NCBI RefSeq assembly: GCF_000620045.1
Contig: NZ_KK211058.1
Coordinates: 120,953 to 184,952 of the forward strand
Reading direction: 5' to 3'
DNA length: 64,000 nucleotides
DNA from: Halomonas halodenitrificans DSM 735
Lineage (GTDB): Bacteria; Pseudomonadota; Gammaproteobacteria; Pseudomonadales; Halomonadaceae
Every line of letters starts with the position of its first letter. Positions within the stretch are counted from its first letter, which is position 1. A program made the translations under genes and the position numbers. Below the pieces are notes generated by a model. That model was given only the letters and a program-made list of their open reading frames with translations, was not told the DNA's origin and did not search any database. This document shows, piece by piece, positions 35,673 to 44,873 of this stretch.

Positions 35673-38189
35673 TCAGCTGGCCTCGCTGGAACCGCTCCTG
35701 ATTTCAGGTTGCGAGAAGACCAGCACCTCGGGCAGCTCGCCCTCGAACTTCTCGACGTCCCCTACACCGGTCTGGCCACAGTTGGCCTGGGAGAGCTTGG
35801 ATGTGGCGATCCCCGGAGTGAGGTTATTGACGTCACCGTAGCAACACAGGCTGCCGATCTCCCGGGGATCGAGCGGATCGAACCAACCGCCTTCCGACAC
35901 CCGTATTACCCCAGGCATGATGTCCTGGGTTACCACCGCACCCGCGAGGATCTGCCCGCGGTCATTGAAGACTCGCACCACATCGCCATCCTTGATATTC
36001 CGAGCCTTCGCATCGCGTGGATTCATCCAGCAGGGTTCACGATTCTGCACCGCGTAGGTATTGCGGAACTCCGTGCCGCAGAGCTGCGAATGCAGCCGGC
36101 CGCGGGGATGATTGCTGGCGATGCTCAGTGGATACTGGGTGTCAGGCCCGTCGAGGCGCTCGATGGGCTCCAGCCAGGTCGGATGCGGCGGGCAGTCATC
36201 GTAAGCGTACCCGGCGATCGCTCGCGAGTAGATCTCGAACTTGCCGGTGGCGGTACCCAGCGCTCCGAGAATCGGGTCCTTGCGGAAGGACGCATGGCGA
36301 ACGAAATTCTTTTTTTCGTCCTCCAGCGGAAACGCAAGCGGCTTGTTGGATTCCCAGAACACATCGAAGACCGGCATTTCCATACCCTTGGCCCGAGCCT
36401 CGATCTTGGCAGATTCGTAAAACCCACGAATCCAGTCCTTTTCCGAGCGACCTTCGGTAAACTCATACCCCTTGCCCAGCTTGTCCGCAATGGCGGCGAA
36501 GATGTCGAAATCATCTCGCGCTTCGAATTGAGGCTCGACGACTTGCCGCATTGCCACTATATGAGAAAGTGCATAGTCACCGACCTGCTCGATATCATTG
36601 CGCTCGTAGGAAGTGGTACACGGCAGCACGATATCCGCATGACGAGCGGTGGCCGTCCACTGAAAATCGTTGACGATAAAGGTATCAAGCTCGCGCCAGG
36701 CCCTGAGCATCTCGTTGCGATCCTGGTGGTGAGCGAAGGGATTGCCCCCCGCCCAATAGGCGAGCTTGATCTGCGGCAACTCGATCTCGCTGCCATTGAA
36801 CTGCATGGTCTTACCGGGGTTCAACAGCGTTTCGACAAAACGCGCGACCGGGATCATGACATCACTACCTGACTCATCGACCGACCCGCCGCTACCACCG
36901 CCTGCCCCATCGCCGATCGCTTTGAGAATAGGACTATTGTGGGTCGGCGCACCGCCGGAGGAGTAATGATAGCTCAAGCCATAACCGCCGCCGGGCAGAC
37001 CAATTTGGCCCAGCATGCAGGCCAGGGTGACCAGCATCCAGGTGGACTGCTCGCCGTGATGTTGACGCTGCATGGAGTAGCCTAGCGCCAGCATGGTGCG
37101 ACTATTGGCGAAACGCCGGGCAAGATCACGGATGGTATTCGCGTCGACACCACAAATGTCCGCTGCCCACTCAGCGTCCTTGGGCTGGCCATCGGACTCG
37201 CCGGTCAAGTAGGGCTTGAACTCCTCGAAGCCACTGGTGTAGCGATCAAGAAATTCCTGATCGTGCAGATCTTCGCTCAGCAGCGTATGGGCGATACCCA
37301 GCATCAGAGGAACATCGGTCTGCGGTTTGGGCGCGATCCACTCCCCGTCGAGATAGTCACAGGTCAGGGTCTTGAGCGGATCGATGGAAATGGCCTTCAC
37401 GCCGGCTTTCTTGAGCATCTCGGTGCCCGCGAAGGCGCCATGGTCCGCCACCTGCCAGGAGATCTGAGAATTGTTGTGGGGATCACAGCCCCAGAACACC
37501 ATGAGGTCGGTATTTTCGGCCAGTACCGGATAGGTGGTGCACTGCTCGTAAACTTCGATCGAACCGGTAACGTAAGGCAAGATGACCTGAGCCGCCCCGG
37601 TTGAATAGTCGCCGATACTGGAAGTAAAGCCACCGGTCAGATTCAACATGCGGCGTAGCAGGGTTTTGCAGTTATGCAGCTTGCCCGGACTCTTCCAGCC
37701 ATAGGAACCGCCATAGACCGCTTGCTGCCCATGCTGCTCGCGTACCCGAGTAATTTCATTGGCCACCAGCTCGATCGCCTTGTCCCAGGTGACCCGCACA
37801 AAATCGCCGTCGCCGCGGCCGTCAGGATCGGCTCCTGGCCCCTGCTCGAGCCAGGCGCGACGCACCATCGGATAACGGATGCGCGAGGCGGAGTAGATCG
37901 AATCCCGTACGCCCTGAAGCATGGGTGTAGGCTGGGGATCACCTCCCCAGGGTTTGAATTCGACGGCGCGACCATCCTCGACGACCCCCTTGAACACCCC
38001 CCAGTGACAACCGGAGATGACTTCTTTCGAGGCACTCTGGGCAAGCGCACCCTTGCTCAAGAACGAGAGCGAGAACGGCATGGCGCTCAAGGCGGCGGTG
38101 GCGGCGGAACCTTGCAGGAAACGACGCCGACCTGGGGATTCAACGTCTGCGTCGGAGACAACATGCAGTTCGTCAGTTTTCTTACTCAT
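35673..38189 (-). CDS. torA: Periplasmic trimethylamine-N-oxide/DMSO reductase, molybdopterin catalytic subunit
   Basis: An 838-residue Mo-bis-PGD oxidoreductase. A Tat signal (RRRFLQGSAA, residues 22-31) exports it after cofactor insertion. The mature part starts 'SGCHWGVFKGVVEDG', lacks an N-terminal Fe-S cluster motif as in TorA/DorA, and has GDYSTGAAQ around residue 193 with the Mo-ligand Ser. The end contains SNHPRGRLHSQLCG and NxxxxPGIATS. It reduces TMAO or DMSO in anaerobic respiration. It overlaps torD by 4 bp; order torC-torD-torA. Substrate preference between TMAO and DMSO is uncertain. Confidence 0.93.
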   Translation of the reverse strand: MSKKTDELHVVSDADVESPGRRRFLQGSAATAALSAMPFSLSFLSKGALAQSASKEVISGCHWGVFKGVVEDGRAVEFKPWGGDPQPTPMLQGVRDSIYSASRIRYPMVRRAWLEQGPGADPDGRGDGDFVRVTWDKAIELVANEITRVREQHGQQAVYGGSYGWKSPGKLHNCKTLLRRMLNLTGGFTSSIGDYSTGAAQVILPYVTGSIEVYEQCTTYPVLAENTDLMVFWGCDPHNNSQISWQVADHGAFAGTEMLKKAGVKAISIDPLKTLTCDYLDGEWIAPKPQTDVPLMLGIAHTLLSEDLHDQEFLDRYTSGFEEFKPYLTGESDGQPKDAEWAADICGVDANTIRDLARRFANSRTMLALGYSMQRQHHGEQSTWMLVTLACMLGQIGLPGGGYGLSYHYSSGGAPTHNSPILKAIGDGAGGGSGGSVDESGSDVMIPVARFVETLLNPGKTMQFNGSEIELPQIKLAYWAGGNPFAHHQDRNEMLRAWRELDTFIVNDFQWTATARHADIVLPCTTSYERNDIEQVGDYALSHIVAMRQVVEPQFEARDDFDIFAAIADKLGKGYEFTEGRSEKDWIRGFYESAKIEARAKGMEMPVFDVFWESNKPLAFPLEDEKKNFVRHASFRKDPILGALGTATGKFEIYSRAIAGYAYDDCPPHPTWLEPIERLDGPDTQYPLSIASNHPRGRLHSQLCGTEFRNTYAVQNREPCWMNPRDAKARNIKDGDVVRVFNDRGQILAGAVVTQDIMPGVIRVSEGGWFDPLDPREIGSLCCYGDVNNLTPGIATSKLSQANCGQTGVGDVEKFEGELPEVLVFSQPEIRSGSSEAS

Positions 38190-38884
38190 GCAAATTCTCC
38201 TTCACGTTGCTCAAGCACAAATTCAGGCACAAAAGTCGCTGCGGGTTGCTCCACCATCAGTACGGCAGACGCCTCGTGAATCAAGGCGAGCAATAGCTTG
38301 CCGGCGCCCGCATAGAAACCATCTGGATCCTGCCGAAACAACGCTTCAGTGAATGCTGGTACCCAGCCTTGCAGCCGATACACCAAGTCTGTAGCGATCG
38401 TATCCTGACCTTCATGAAGCGCTGCCGATAGTGCGGCTAGTTCTATGGCAAGGTGATCCGGTGGCTCACAGCAGTCATTGCTGACATGACGATCGAGCGC
38501 CCGCAGCACTGCCTTCATTTCGACTACGGATTCACCGCCTAGCGCCGGCCTCTCACTACCTTGCCAGGCACTTTCATAGGGCAGTACGGCACGATGCCGG
38601 AAGATACCTTCGAACAGCGCCGTGTAACGGCGCTGTAGATGAACGGCCAGTTTTTCGGCGTCATCCTGGCCTAGGGAGCGACAGAGGGCTTCGGCTGCTG
38701 CCGACACTTCCAGCTGTTCTCCCATCCAGCGCAACGCCTCCTGGCCCGCCCTTGTGCCTGCCTGCATCACCTGCTGCGATGACATCGGAGCCATGAAGAT
38801 ACCGCTCAGCCATTCGGCGACGACAATCAGCACGCTGGTATCCGGACCGGTGACACGGCTTTCGGCATTAGTGTCGCGATTCAT
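38186..38884 (-). CDS. torD: TorD-like chaperone
   Basis: A 232-residue cytoplasmic chaperone of the TorD/DmsD family, mostly helical. It has the family core 'YTALFEG..LPYESAW', residues in the Cys-Pro-less EPPDHLAIELAALSAAL (the E-P-D-H motif, conserved in TorD proteins) and FxxxLFxxDPDGFYAG. It binds the Tat signal peptide of TorA and helps cofactor insertion. It sits between the cytochrome gene and torA, overlapping both by 4 bp, so all three are translationally coupled. Confidence 0.9.
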   Translation of the reverse strand: MNRDTNAESRVTGPDTSVLIVVAEWLSGIFMAPMSSQQVMQAGTRAGQEALRWMGEQLEVSAAAEALCRSLGQDDAEKLAVHLQRRYTALFEGIFRHRAVLPYESAWQGSERPALGGESVVEMKAVLRALDRHVSNDCCEPPDHLAIELAALSAALHEGQDTIATDLVYRLQGWVPAFTEALFRQDPDGFYAGAGKLLLALIHEASAVLMVEQPAATFVPEFVLEQREGEFA

Positions 38885-40551
38885 TGCGGCACTCCTTCAC
38901 CGGCATGTTCGACGACTGCTTCGCCACTCTCGGATCCAAGGTCACTGGAATGATTCTGCAGATAGGAAAGAATCAGCCGGTACTCGTCGTCGGTAAAGCT
39001 GGTGAAACGCTTCATGGACTTGAGGGTGCCGACCCACTGATTGGCAGTGAAGTGATCTTCCTCTGCCAGGGTATGGCAAGACGAACAGCTTTCCTGATAG
39101 GCATTCTCGCTGAAGCTCCAGAGCACCTCCTGATCCAGGTTGAGCTCGCTTGCATCGCTCCAGGCTTGCAGGGTAACCGGGCGCCAGACCTGATCCGTGT
39201 TGGGATCGACCTCCACTTCACCGTGCTCGGTGGCGGCGACGGCATCATCACCGAGGGCCGCCATGATCACGCGCTGGCCGATCGCCTGATAGATAACCGA
39301 GGGGGCATTTTCCGGTTGCCAGCCATCAATCTCGAGTTGTAGCTTGTCGCCCTGCCTGGCAACTACCCTGGCTTGGGTTCCTCCGAGAAGCTTACCGTCC
39401 TCGCCTTCGGCCTTCTCCAGCTCGGCGGTTGTGTAAAGCGACTTGGTACCGGCGACAAAGACCGTATCACCCTCATCAATCTGTTGCGGATCGCTGGTTG
39501 GCAGAGGGGGGCGATTATCCACGGCGGTATCGAGCATCACCACCTCTTCGGTGAAGTTTGGCTCGGGCATGCCCGGGGCAGGCGCGTCTACAGCCGGGAT
39601 ATTGTTGAGATAAGTCGCCATGGCTTGCAGGTCTTCCCATGGCAGCTGCAAGGTGTTCTCGATGACCTCCGCCATGTCGCCACCGGACTCGCGACCAATG
39701 GGGTTAACCCCGGTATGCAGGTAATTGGCGATCGCCGCCGCCGACCAGAAACCAATGCCGGTCTCGTCCGGCGTGATGTTAGGAATGTAACCATGCCCTT
39801 CCGGGTCAGGGCCGCCGGCGTAGCGTTTGCCGCCTGGGATATTCCCCATGAAGGTGCGCGGCGAATGACATTCCACACAGTGTGCAGCGCTTTCCACCAG
39901 ATAACGGCCGCGCTCGTATCTGGCATGGTCCACGTCTTCGGGGAGATCGGCGATATCCCCGCCGATTTCCGCCGCGCTCTTGCCATCGAGGAAGACGAGG
40001 CGCCAGACGCCGATGCCGCGGCGGAGATTGTAGGGAAACTTGAGCTCATGATCCGGCACGACCTTGCCGCTTTCCGGCAGCGTCATCATGTAGGCGTAAA
40101 GATCCCGCACGTCTTCCGGCTTCAGCCGCTGATAGGAGGTATAAGGGAACGCCGGGTAAAGGTTCTTGCCATCCGGCAGAAGACCATCGGGGCTGACGCC
40201 CTCACGCACCGAGCGGTCGAACTCCTCGAGCGTCCAGTTGCCGATACCGTGTTCCGGGTCCGGGGAGATGTTGGGCATATGGAACTTGCCGAACTCGGTA
40301 TCGAGTACCTTGCCGCCGCCGAGCAGCTCGTGGCTGTCCTGGCCGGTGGTGGCATGACAGGTGGCACAGTCAGAGGCGACGAAGACACGCTTGCCGTTCT
40401 CGATATCCGCCGGACCGTCGGTACTGGCCGTCGGTGGAAGGCTGTGAGTCAGCGACCAGGTCCAGGGCGAGGTCAGTACCAGAAAACCGGCAGCACCGAC
40501 AGCGGCGACGGCCGCTACTGAGATGGAAATCTTCTTGCGTTTGCTTGGCAT
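38881..40551 (-). CDS. Chimeric tri-haem cytochrome c of the tor operon (di-haem module + TorC C-terminal domain)
   Basis: A 556-residue membrane-anchored cytochrome. An N-terminal helix (~10-35) anchors it. Residues ~45-320 form two class I cytochrome c domains, CATCH (Cys62, Cys65, His66) and CVECH (Cys225, Cys228, His229), with the 'HMPNISPDPEHGIGNWT' and 'PNITPDETGIGFW' segments of di-haem subunits of alcohol/aldehyde/gluconate dehydrogenases. Residues ~355-435 look SH3-like, then CSSCH (Cys489, Cys492, His493) followed by FTANQWVGTLKSMKRFTSF, as in the C-terminal domain of TorC. The NapC/NirT tetra- or penta-haem part of TorC is absent. It should pass electrons from quinol or a donor to TorA. 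Confidence 0.9.
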   Translation of the reverse strand: MPSKRKKISISVAAVAAVGAAGFLVLTSPWTWSLTHSLPPTASTDGPADIENGKRVFVASDCATCHATTGQDSHELLGGGKVLDTEFGKFHMPNISPDPEHGIGNWTLEEFDRSVREGVSPDGLLPDGKNLYPAFPYTSYQRLKPEDVRDLYAYMMTLPESGKVVPDHELKFPYNLRRGIGVWRLVFLDGKSAAEIGGDIADLPEDVDHARYERGRYLVESAAHCVECHSPRTFMGNIPGGKRYAGGPDPEGHGYIPNITPDETGIGFWSAAAIANYLHTGVNPIGRESGGDMAEVIENTLQLPWEDLQAMATYLNNIPAVDAPAPGMPEPNFTEEVVMLDTAVDNRPPLPTSDPQQIDEGDTVFVAGTKSLYTTAELEKAEGEDGKLLGGTQARVVARQGDKLQLEIDGWQPENAPSVIYQAIGQRVIMAALGDDAVAATEHGEVEVDPNTDQVWRPVTLQAWSDASELNLDQEVLWSFSENAYQESCSSCHTLAEEDHFTANQWVGTLKSMKRFTSFTDDEYRLILSYLQNHSSDLGSESGEAVVEHAGEGVPQ

Positions 40552-41103
40552 AGCTTGCTCCCGATCGGTGCCGCAATAGACGGAGTACGGCTTTTGCTAA
40601 CCTGCTAACGACTTTAGTCCAAACTCTAGCGGCCGAAAACCTTGTGTGAGAATTAATTGACGTATATCAAACATCTCTATTTTTGGCACTGTCACAAAAT
40701 GTTTTTTCACCATCAAACACCATAGGCCCGGGGCTGCCTCCTCATTCATTGAATAAACGTTAATCAGATAAAGCCGGTAAAAGTACTACAACCCAGCTTC
40801 GGGAAAGGGTCATAAAGCCATTGCAAATCGGTGTCGTCATCACGTGCACCATCCGCTGATGCCAGAGCAGACAGTACCCGGAGCCGGATCTCCTCTTGGA
40901 GCCGGCCAATCAGTTGGTGCAGGAGTAACGCCGCGGCGTACTATTCTCGGAATGGAGAAAATAAGGCTTGAAGGGGAAAGGTGTTTCCGGACCCATGAAG
41001 CTACTCAAGAAAGAGCCAACTCCAGGCCCGAAGTGTCATCATGCCCAGCGAGACCGAAGTCATGCCGCTTTTGGGAAGCTTGGTGCAATATCCAGGACTA
41101 AAA
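40552..41103. other. 552-bp gene-free region upstream of the tor operon
   Basis: It holds the tor promoter region with the FNR-like site, then AT-rich DNA (40670-40830) and a moderately GC stretch (40840-41095) that carries only short open frames of unusual composition. I see no TorR-type decamer boxes, no hairpin after uvrD, and no recognisable transposase remnant. Confidence 0.6.
40657..40670. promoter_or_regulatory. FNR/Anr-type site upstream of the tor operon
   Basis: TTGACGTATATCAA matches the FNR consensus TTGAT-N4-ATCAA with one mismatch. It is centred about 113 bp before the torC-like start codon, consistent with induction under low oxygen. Confidence 0.75.
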
Positions 41104-43305
41104 CTACAGCGGCGTCAGCTTGGCAAAGCCCAGCACCAGCCACTTGTCCCCCTCGCCCTCGAAGCTGACCTGCACCCGCGCCCGGGGCCCCTCGCCCTCG
41201 GCATTGAGGATCACGCCCTCACCGAAGACCGGATGGCTGACCCGCTGGCCCAGGGAGAGCGAGGGCAGGTCATCGCCACCGTTGACCTCGCTCTGACGAA
41301 GCCCGGCAGGGCGCGAGGCGGTGACCGGGCGTGATACCTGGCCGCGCAGGCGCACCTCCTCCAGGTACTCCTCGGGAATCTCGCGCAAGAAGCGCGAGGC
41401 ACGCTGGAAGGTCTCCTTGCCGTGCAGTCGGCGAATCTCGGCATGCGTCAGATAGAGCTTGTGCATGGCCCGGGTCAGCCCCACGTAGCAGAGGCGGCGC
41501 TCCTCCTCGAGACGCCCCGGCTCTTCCACCGACATGCGATGAGGGAAGAGCCCCTCCTCCACGCCGGCGATAAACACCACCGGAAACTCCAGCCCCTTGG
41601 CGGAATGCAGCGTCATCAACTGGACGCCATCCTCGAACTCATCGGCCTCATGTTCGCCGGCGTTAAGCGCCGCCTCGGAGAGGAAGGCCTCCAGGGCGGC
41701 GCCGCCCTCGCCGGCCTCCGGTGCCTCGAAGACTTCGCCCTGGGTAAAGGCCCTGGCCGCCGTCACCAGCTCTTCCAGGTTCTCGACCCGAGCCTGGCCC
41801 TTTTCGCCTCTTTCGTTACGGTGGTGCTCAACTAGCCCCGTGCGGGCCATCACATGGTCGATGATCTCGTGGAGCGCCAGGCCGGCGCTATCGTTGTCCA
41901 GGCCATCGATCAGGTCGGCAAAGGCCTGCAGGGCACTGCCGGCACGCCCCTTGAGGGTTCCATCGGCCAGACCATCGTGGAGTGCCTGCCATAGCGAGAC
42001 GCTGCCCTCCCGGGCCCGCTGGCGCAGCAGTTCCACGGTACGCGTGCCGATGCCGCGAGCCGGCACATTGATCACCCGCTCCAGGGAGGCATCATCGTCA
42101 CGGTTGAGCAGCAGGCGTAGATAGGCCAGGGCGTTCTTGATTTCCAGGCGTTCGTAGAAGCGATGACCACCATAGATGCGATAGGGCACCCCTTGGCGGA
42201 TCAGGGTCTCCTCGATCACCCTCGACTGGGCATTGGAGCGGTAGAGGATGGCGATATCGCGGCGATTGACGCCCTCCTCGACGCGCTCACGCAGGGTATC
42301 GACGATGAAGCGTGCCTCGTCGAGGTCATTGAATCCGCTGTAGACCGAGATCGACTCGCCACGCTCGCCGGCGGTCCACAGCATCTTGCCCATGCGTTCG
42401 GCGTTGTGGCTGATCAGGGCGTTGGCGGCCTCGAGAATGGCACTGGTGGAGCGATAGTTCTGCTCCAGACGCACGGTCTTGGTCTCCGCGAACTCGCGTT
42501 CGAAGCGGCGGATATTTTCCACGCGAGCGCCGCGCCAGCCATAGATCGACTGGTCATCATCGCCCACCACGGTCATCGGCGTGGTCATGCCGCTCAGCAG
42601 CTTGAGCCAGGCATACTGCAGGGTGTTGGTATCCTGAAACTCGTCCACCAGCACATGGGCGAAGCGCTCCTGGTAGTGCGCCAGCAGGGCGGGGTTATCG
42701 CGCAGCAGCTCCAGGCTACGCAGCAGCAGCTCACCGAAGTCCACCAGGCCCCCACGCTCGCAGGTAAGCTGGTAGCGCTCATAGAGCTCGACCATCTGTC
42801 CCAGGTAGGCGTCGCCGTGCACGTTCACCTGATGGGGACGCAGCCCCTCCTCCTTGCAGCCGGAGATAAACGACTGCACCTGCCGCGGCGGAAAGCGCTC
42901 GTCGTCGATATCGTTTTCCTTGACCAGGCGCTTGACCAGACGCAGCTGGTCGTCGCTGTCGATGATCTGAAAATGCTGGGGCAGGCGGGCGTCCTGCCAA
43001 TGGGTGCGCAGCAGGCGATGGGCGATGGAGTGGAAGGTACCCACCCAGACGTGGCGCAACGACATGCCCACCAACACCTCCAGACGAGTACGCATCTCGC
43101 GCGCCGCCTTGTTGGTGAAGGTCACGGCCAGCACCGCGTAAGGGGATAAGCCCTCGGCCTGCATCAGCCAGGCGATTCGCTGTACCAGCACTCGGGTCTT
43201 GCCGGAGCCGGCCCCGGCCAGCACCAGCATATTGCCTTGAGGGGCACTGACCGCCTCACGCTGGGCGGCATTCAGGTGGTCGAGAATCGCCGTGACGTCA
43301 TCCAT
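41104..43305 (-). CDS. uvrD: DNA helicase II UvrD
   Basis: A 733-residue SF1A helicase. Walker A is GAGSGKTRVL near residue 31; other motifs are VTFTNKAAREMRTRLE, DEFQDTN, DDDQSIYGWRGA, YRSTSAILEAAN, LMTLHSAKGLEFP and VGLTRAMHKLYLT. The C-terminal ~60 residues include a Tudor-like domain (VSHPVFGEGVIL... VSFEGEGDKWLVLGFAKL), found in UvrD/PcrA and absent from Rep. It acts in nucleotide excision and mismatch repair. The in-window Rep paralogue (11.2 kb) shares motif order but lacks this tail. Confidence 0.96.
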   Translation of the reverse strand: MDDVTAILDHLNAAQREAVSAPQGNMLVLAGAGSGKTRVLVQRIAWLMQAEGLSPYAVLAVTFTNKAAREMRTRLEVLVGMSLRHVWVGTFHSIAHRLLRTHWQDARLPQHFQIIDSDDQLRLVKRLVKENDIDDERFPPRQVQSFISGCKEEGLRPHQVNVHGDAYLGQMVELYERYQLTCERGGLVDFGELLLRSLELLRDNPALLAHYQERFAHVLVDEFQDTNTLQYAWLKLLSGMTTPMTVVGDDDQSIYGWRGARVENIRRFEREFAETKTVRLEQNYRSTSAILEAANALISHNAERMGKMLWTAGERGESISVYSGFNDLDEARFIVDTLRERVEEGVNRRDIAILYRSNAQSRVIEETLIRQGVPYRIYGGHRFYERLEIKNALAYLRLLLNRDDDASLERVINVPARGIGTRTVELLRQRAREGSVSLWQALHDGLADGTLKGRAGSALQAFADLIDGLDNDSAGLALHEIIDHVMARTGLVEHHRNERGEKGQARVENLEELVTAARAFTQGEVFEAPEAGEGGAALEAFLSEAALNAGEHEADEFEDGVQLMTLHSAKGLEFPVVFIAGVEEGLFPHRMSVEEPGRLEEERRLCYVGLTRAMHKLYLTHAEIRRLHGKETFQRASRFLREIPEEYLEEVRLRGQVSRPVTASRPAGLRQSEVNGGDDLPSLSLGQRVSHPVFGEGVILNAEGEGPRARVQVSFEGEGDKWLVLGFAKLTPL

Positions 43306-43403
43306 GGGAAGGCATCGCTGCTCGGAAAATGGGCGAATAGCTTAGCATAATCCTCTTGGGCACAGGCCCCGACGGAGGGAGCATCGTATGCCGTCCCCCT
43401 CTC

Positions 43404-43484
43404 GGGGACAGTCCCCGGCGGAGGGAACAGCGTAAGAAAGGTGCATCAAGGTAAGTTGGGACGGTTTGGCCGGGGACTGTCCCC
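43404..43484. repeat. GGGGACAGTCCCC inverted pair (REP-like element)
   Basis: The palindromes at 43404-43416 and 43472-43484 are reverse complements of each other, so the element can fold as one large hairpin. The flanks also repeat (CGGAGGGA- boxes near 43374 and 43420). The same core is present at 27117-27236. Confidence 0.8.
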
Positions 43485-43532
43485 TTGGTCCATAGCTTTC
43501 AGCTTCCAGGAGCGAAGCGACGCTCTTCAAGC

Positions 43533-44390
43533 TTAAGCGTCCGGCTCCGGAAAACGCAGCGGCGTCAGGCTCTTCTTCACTTCGCGGAGCTGCTCGGCGA
43601 GCTTCGGCCCGCGGGACTTGGCCACACCCACGGCGAGCACATCGACCAGCACCAGATGGGCGATGCGCGAGGTCATGGGCGTGTAGATCGCGGTGTCCTC
43701 ATGGACATCGATATAAAGCGGCAGAGTCACCTCCTCGGCCAGCGGTGAGCCGCTGGGACATAGCCCGATCACCGTGGCACCGGCCTCCCGCGCCAGCCGT
43801 ACGCTGGCCACCAGCGCCCGAGTACGGCCGGTCTGGGAGATGGCAACGACCACGTCGCCCTCCTCGAGAGTCACCGCCGACATGTTCTGCATATGCGGGT
43901 CGGCATAGGCGGCGGTGGAGATCTGCAGGCGGAAGAACTTGTGCTGGGCATCGAAGGCCACCGCGCCGGAGGCCCCGTAGCCGTAGAACTCGACCCGATT
44001 GGCCATGGCCAGGGCATTGATTGCCTTGCTTAGTGCCTCGTTATCGAGGCGGTCGCGCACCGACAGCAGGGTGCCCACCGAGGAGTCGAAGATGCTGTGG
44101 GAAAACTCCGCCACCGAGTCGCTGTCGTTCATGGAGAACTGGGCGAACTGACTACCGGAGGCCAGCATCTGCGCCAGCTTGAGCTTGAAATCCTGGAAGC
44201 CGTTGCAACCCAGCGCCCGACAGAAGCGCACTACCGTAGGCTCGCTGACCTTGGCCTCGGTCGCCAGATCGACGATGCGCATATGTATCACTTCCTCGGG
44301 ATTACGCAGCACGAAGCGTGCCACCTTCTGCTCGGAGCGACGAAAGTGCTCCATGCGTCGTCTCATCTCATCGAACAGGGCACGACTCAC
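43533..44390 (-). CDS. hexR: HexR/RpiR family transcriptional regulator of central carbon metabolism
   Basis: A 285-residue RpiR-type regulator. Residues 1-77 form an HTH (IVDLATEAKVSEPTVVRFCRALGCNGFQDFKLKLAQ), and residues ~125-250 form a SIS sugar-phosphate domain (FYGYGASGAVAFDAQHKFFRL; AISQTGRTRALVASVRLAREAG). This matches HexR, which represses zwf/edd/eda and senses KDPG. In this window it is isolated, with no Entner-Doudoroff genes beside it. The start is preceded by a modest purine stretch. Confidence 0.88.
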   Translation of the reverse strand: MSRALFDEMRRRMEHFRRSEQKVARFVLRNPEEVIHMRIVDLATEAKVSEPTVVRFCRALGCNGFQDFKLKLAQMLASGSQFAQFSMNDSDSVAEFSHSIFDSSVGTLLSVRDRLDNEALSKAINALAMANRVEFYGYGASGAVAFDAQHKFFRLQISTAAYADPHMQNMSAVTLEEGDVVVAISQTGRTRALVASVRLAREAGATVIGLCPSGSPLAEEVTLPLYIDVHEDTAIYTPMTSRIAHLVLVDVLAVGVAKSRGPKLAEQLREVKKSLTPLRFPEPDA

Positions 44391-44582
44391 GCGAAACTCC
44401 TTGGCGGGGGGATCATGTTATCTGCCTACAGTATGCCCGAAAGCAGGGTCGGATGGGCAGCACGACCTTCCGGGAGAACGTTGACGCCGCACCATGGCAA
44501 AAGGCTCACGTCGCCGCCATTCTGTCAAGTGAGGTATAATAATAAATGCAGTGTCGCGTAGCGTCCAAGGAGAGAGTCGATC

Positions 44583-44798
44583 ATGTACAAGACCGAACGG
44601 TTAACCTCCCTGAAGAGCGAACTCCTCGACATCTTCATGAGCATGGAAGTCCAGGAACACGAACAACGCAGCCGCACCGCCGCCCAGCGCCACCTGCGCG
44701 CCCGGCGCGGCATCGAGCTCCACGGCGAGTTCAAGCAGCTGACTCGAGACATCGCCGAGCTGCCGGAAGAGGACCTGGCCGACGATACCATGCACTGA
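44583..44798 (+). CDS. Small hypothetical protein
   Basis: A 71-residue charged, helical protein (MYKTERLTSLKSELLDIF... HLRARRGIELHGEFKQLTRDIAELPEED). It has a ribosome site AAGGAGAG 9 nt upstream and a strong hairpin downstream, so it is probably a real gene. It vaguely resembles the PA3496-type small protein family (RRxIExxxE), but I cannot assign it. It lies between divergent hexR and convergent transporter genes. Confidence 0.6.
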   Translation: MYKTERLTSLKSELLDIFMSMEVQEHEQRSRTAAQRHLRARRGIELHGEFKQLTRDIAELPEEDLADDTMH

Positions 44799-44818
44799 AC
44801 CCACCCTCCTCATGCAAC

Positions 44819-44840
44819 GAGCCCCGCGGGTGCGGGGCTC
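44819..44840. terminator. Hairpin terminator between the small gene and the NSS transporter
   Basis: A 9-bp perfect stem (44819-44827 with 44832-44840, loop GGGT) between convergent stops, followed by GTTAT on the plus side. Confidence 0.75.
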
Positions 44841-44873
44841 GTTATGGCTTGCGTGCTGTCTTGATGGTCTAGG

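Noticed and set aside
40844..41101. Open frame of 85 codons upstream of uvrD's end
   Set aside because: No ribosome site, biased composition and no recognisable family; treated as noncoding.
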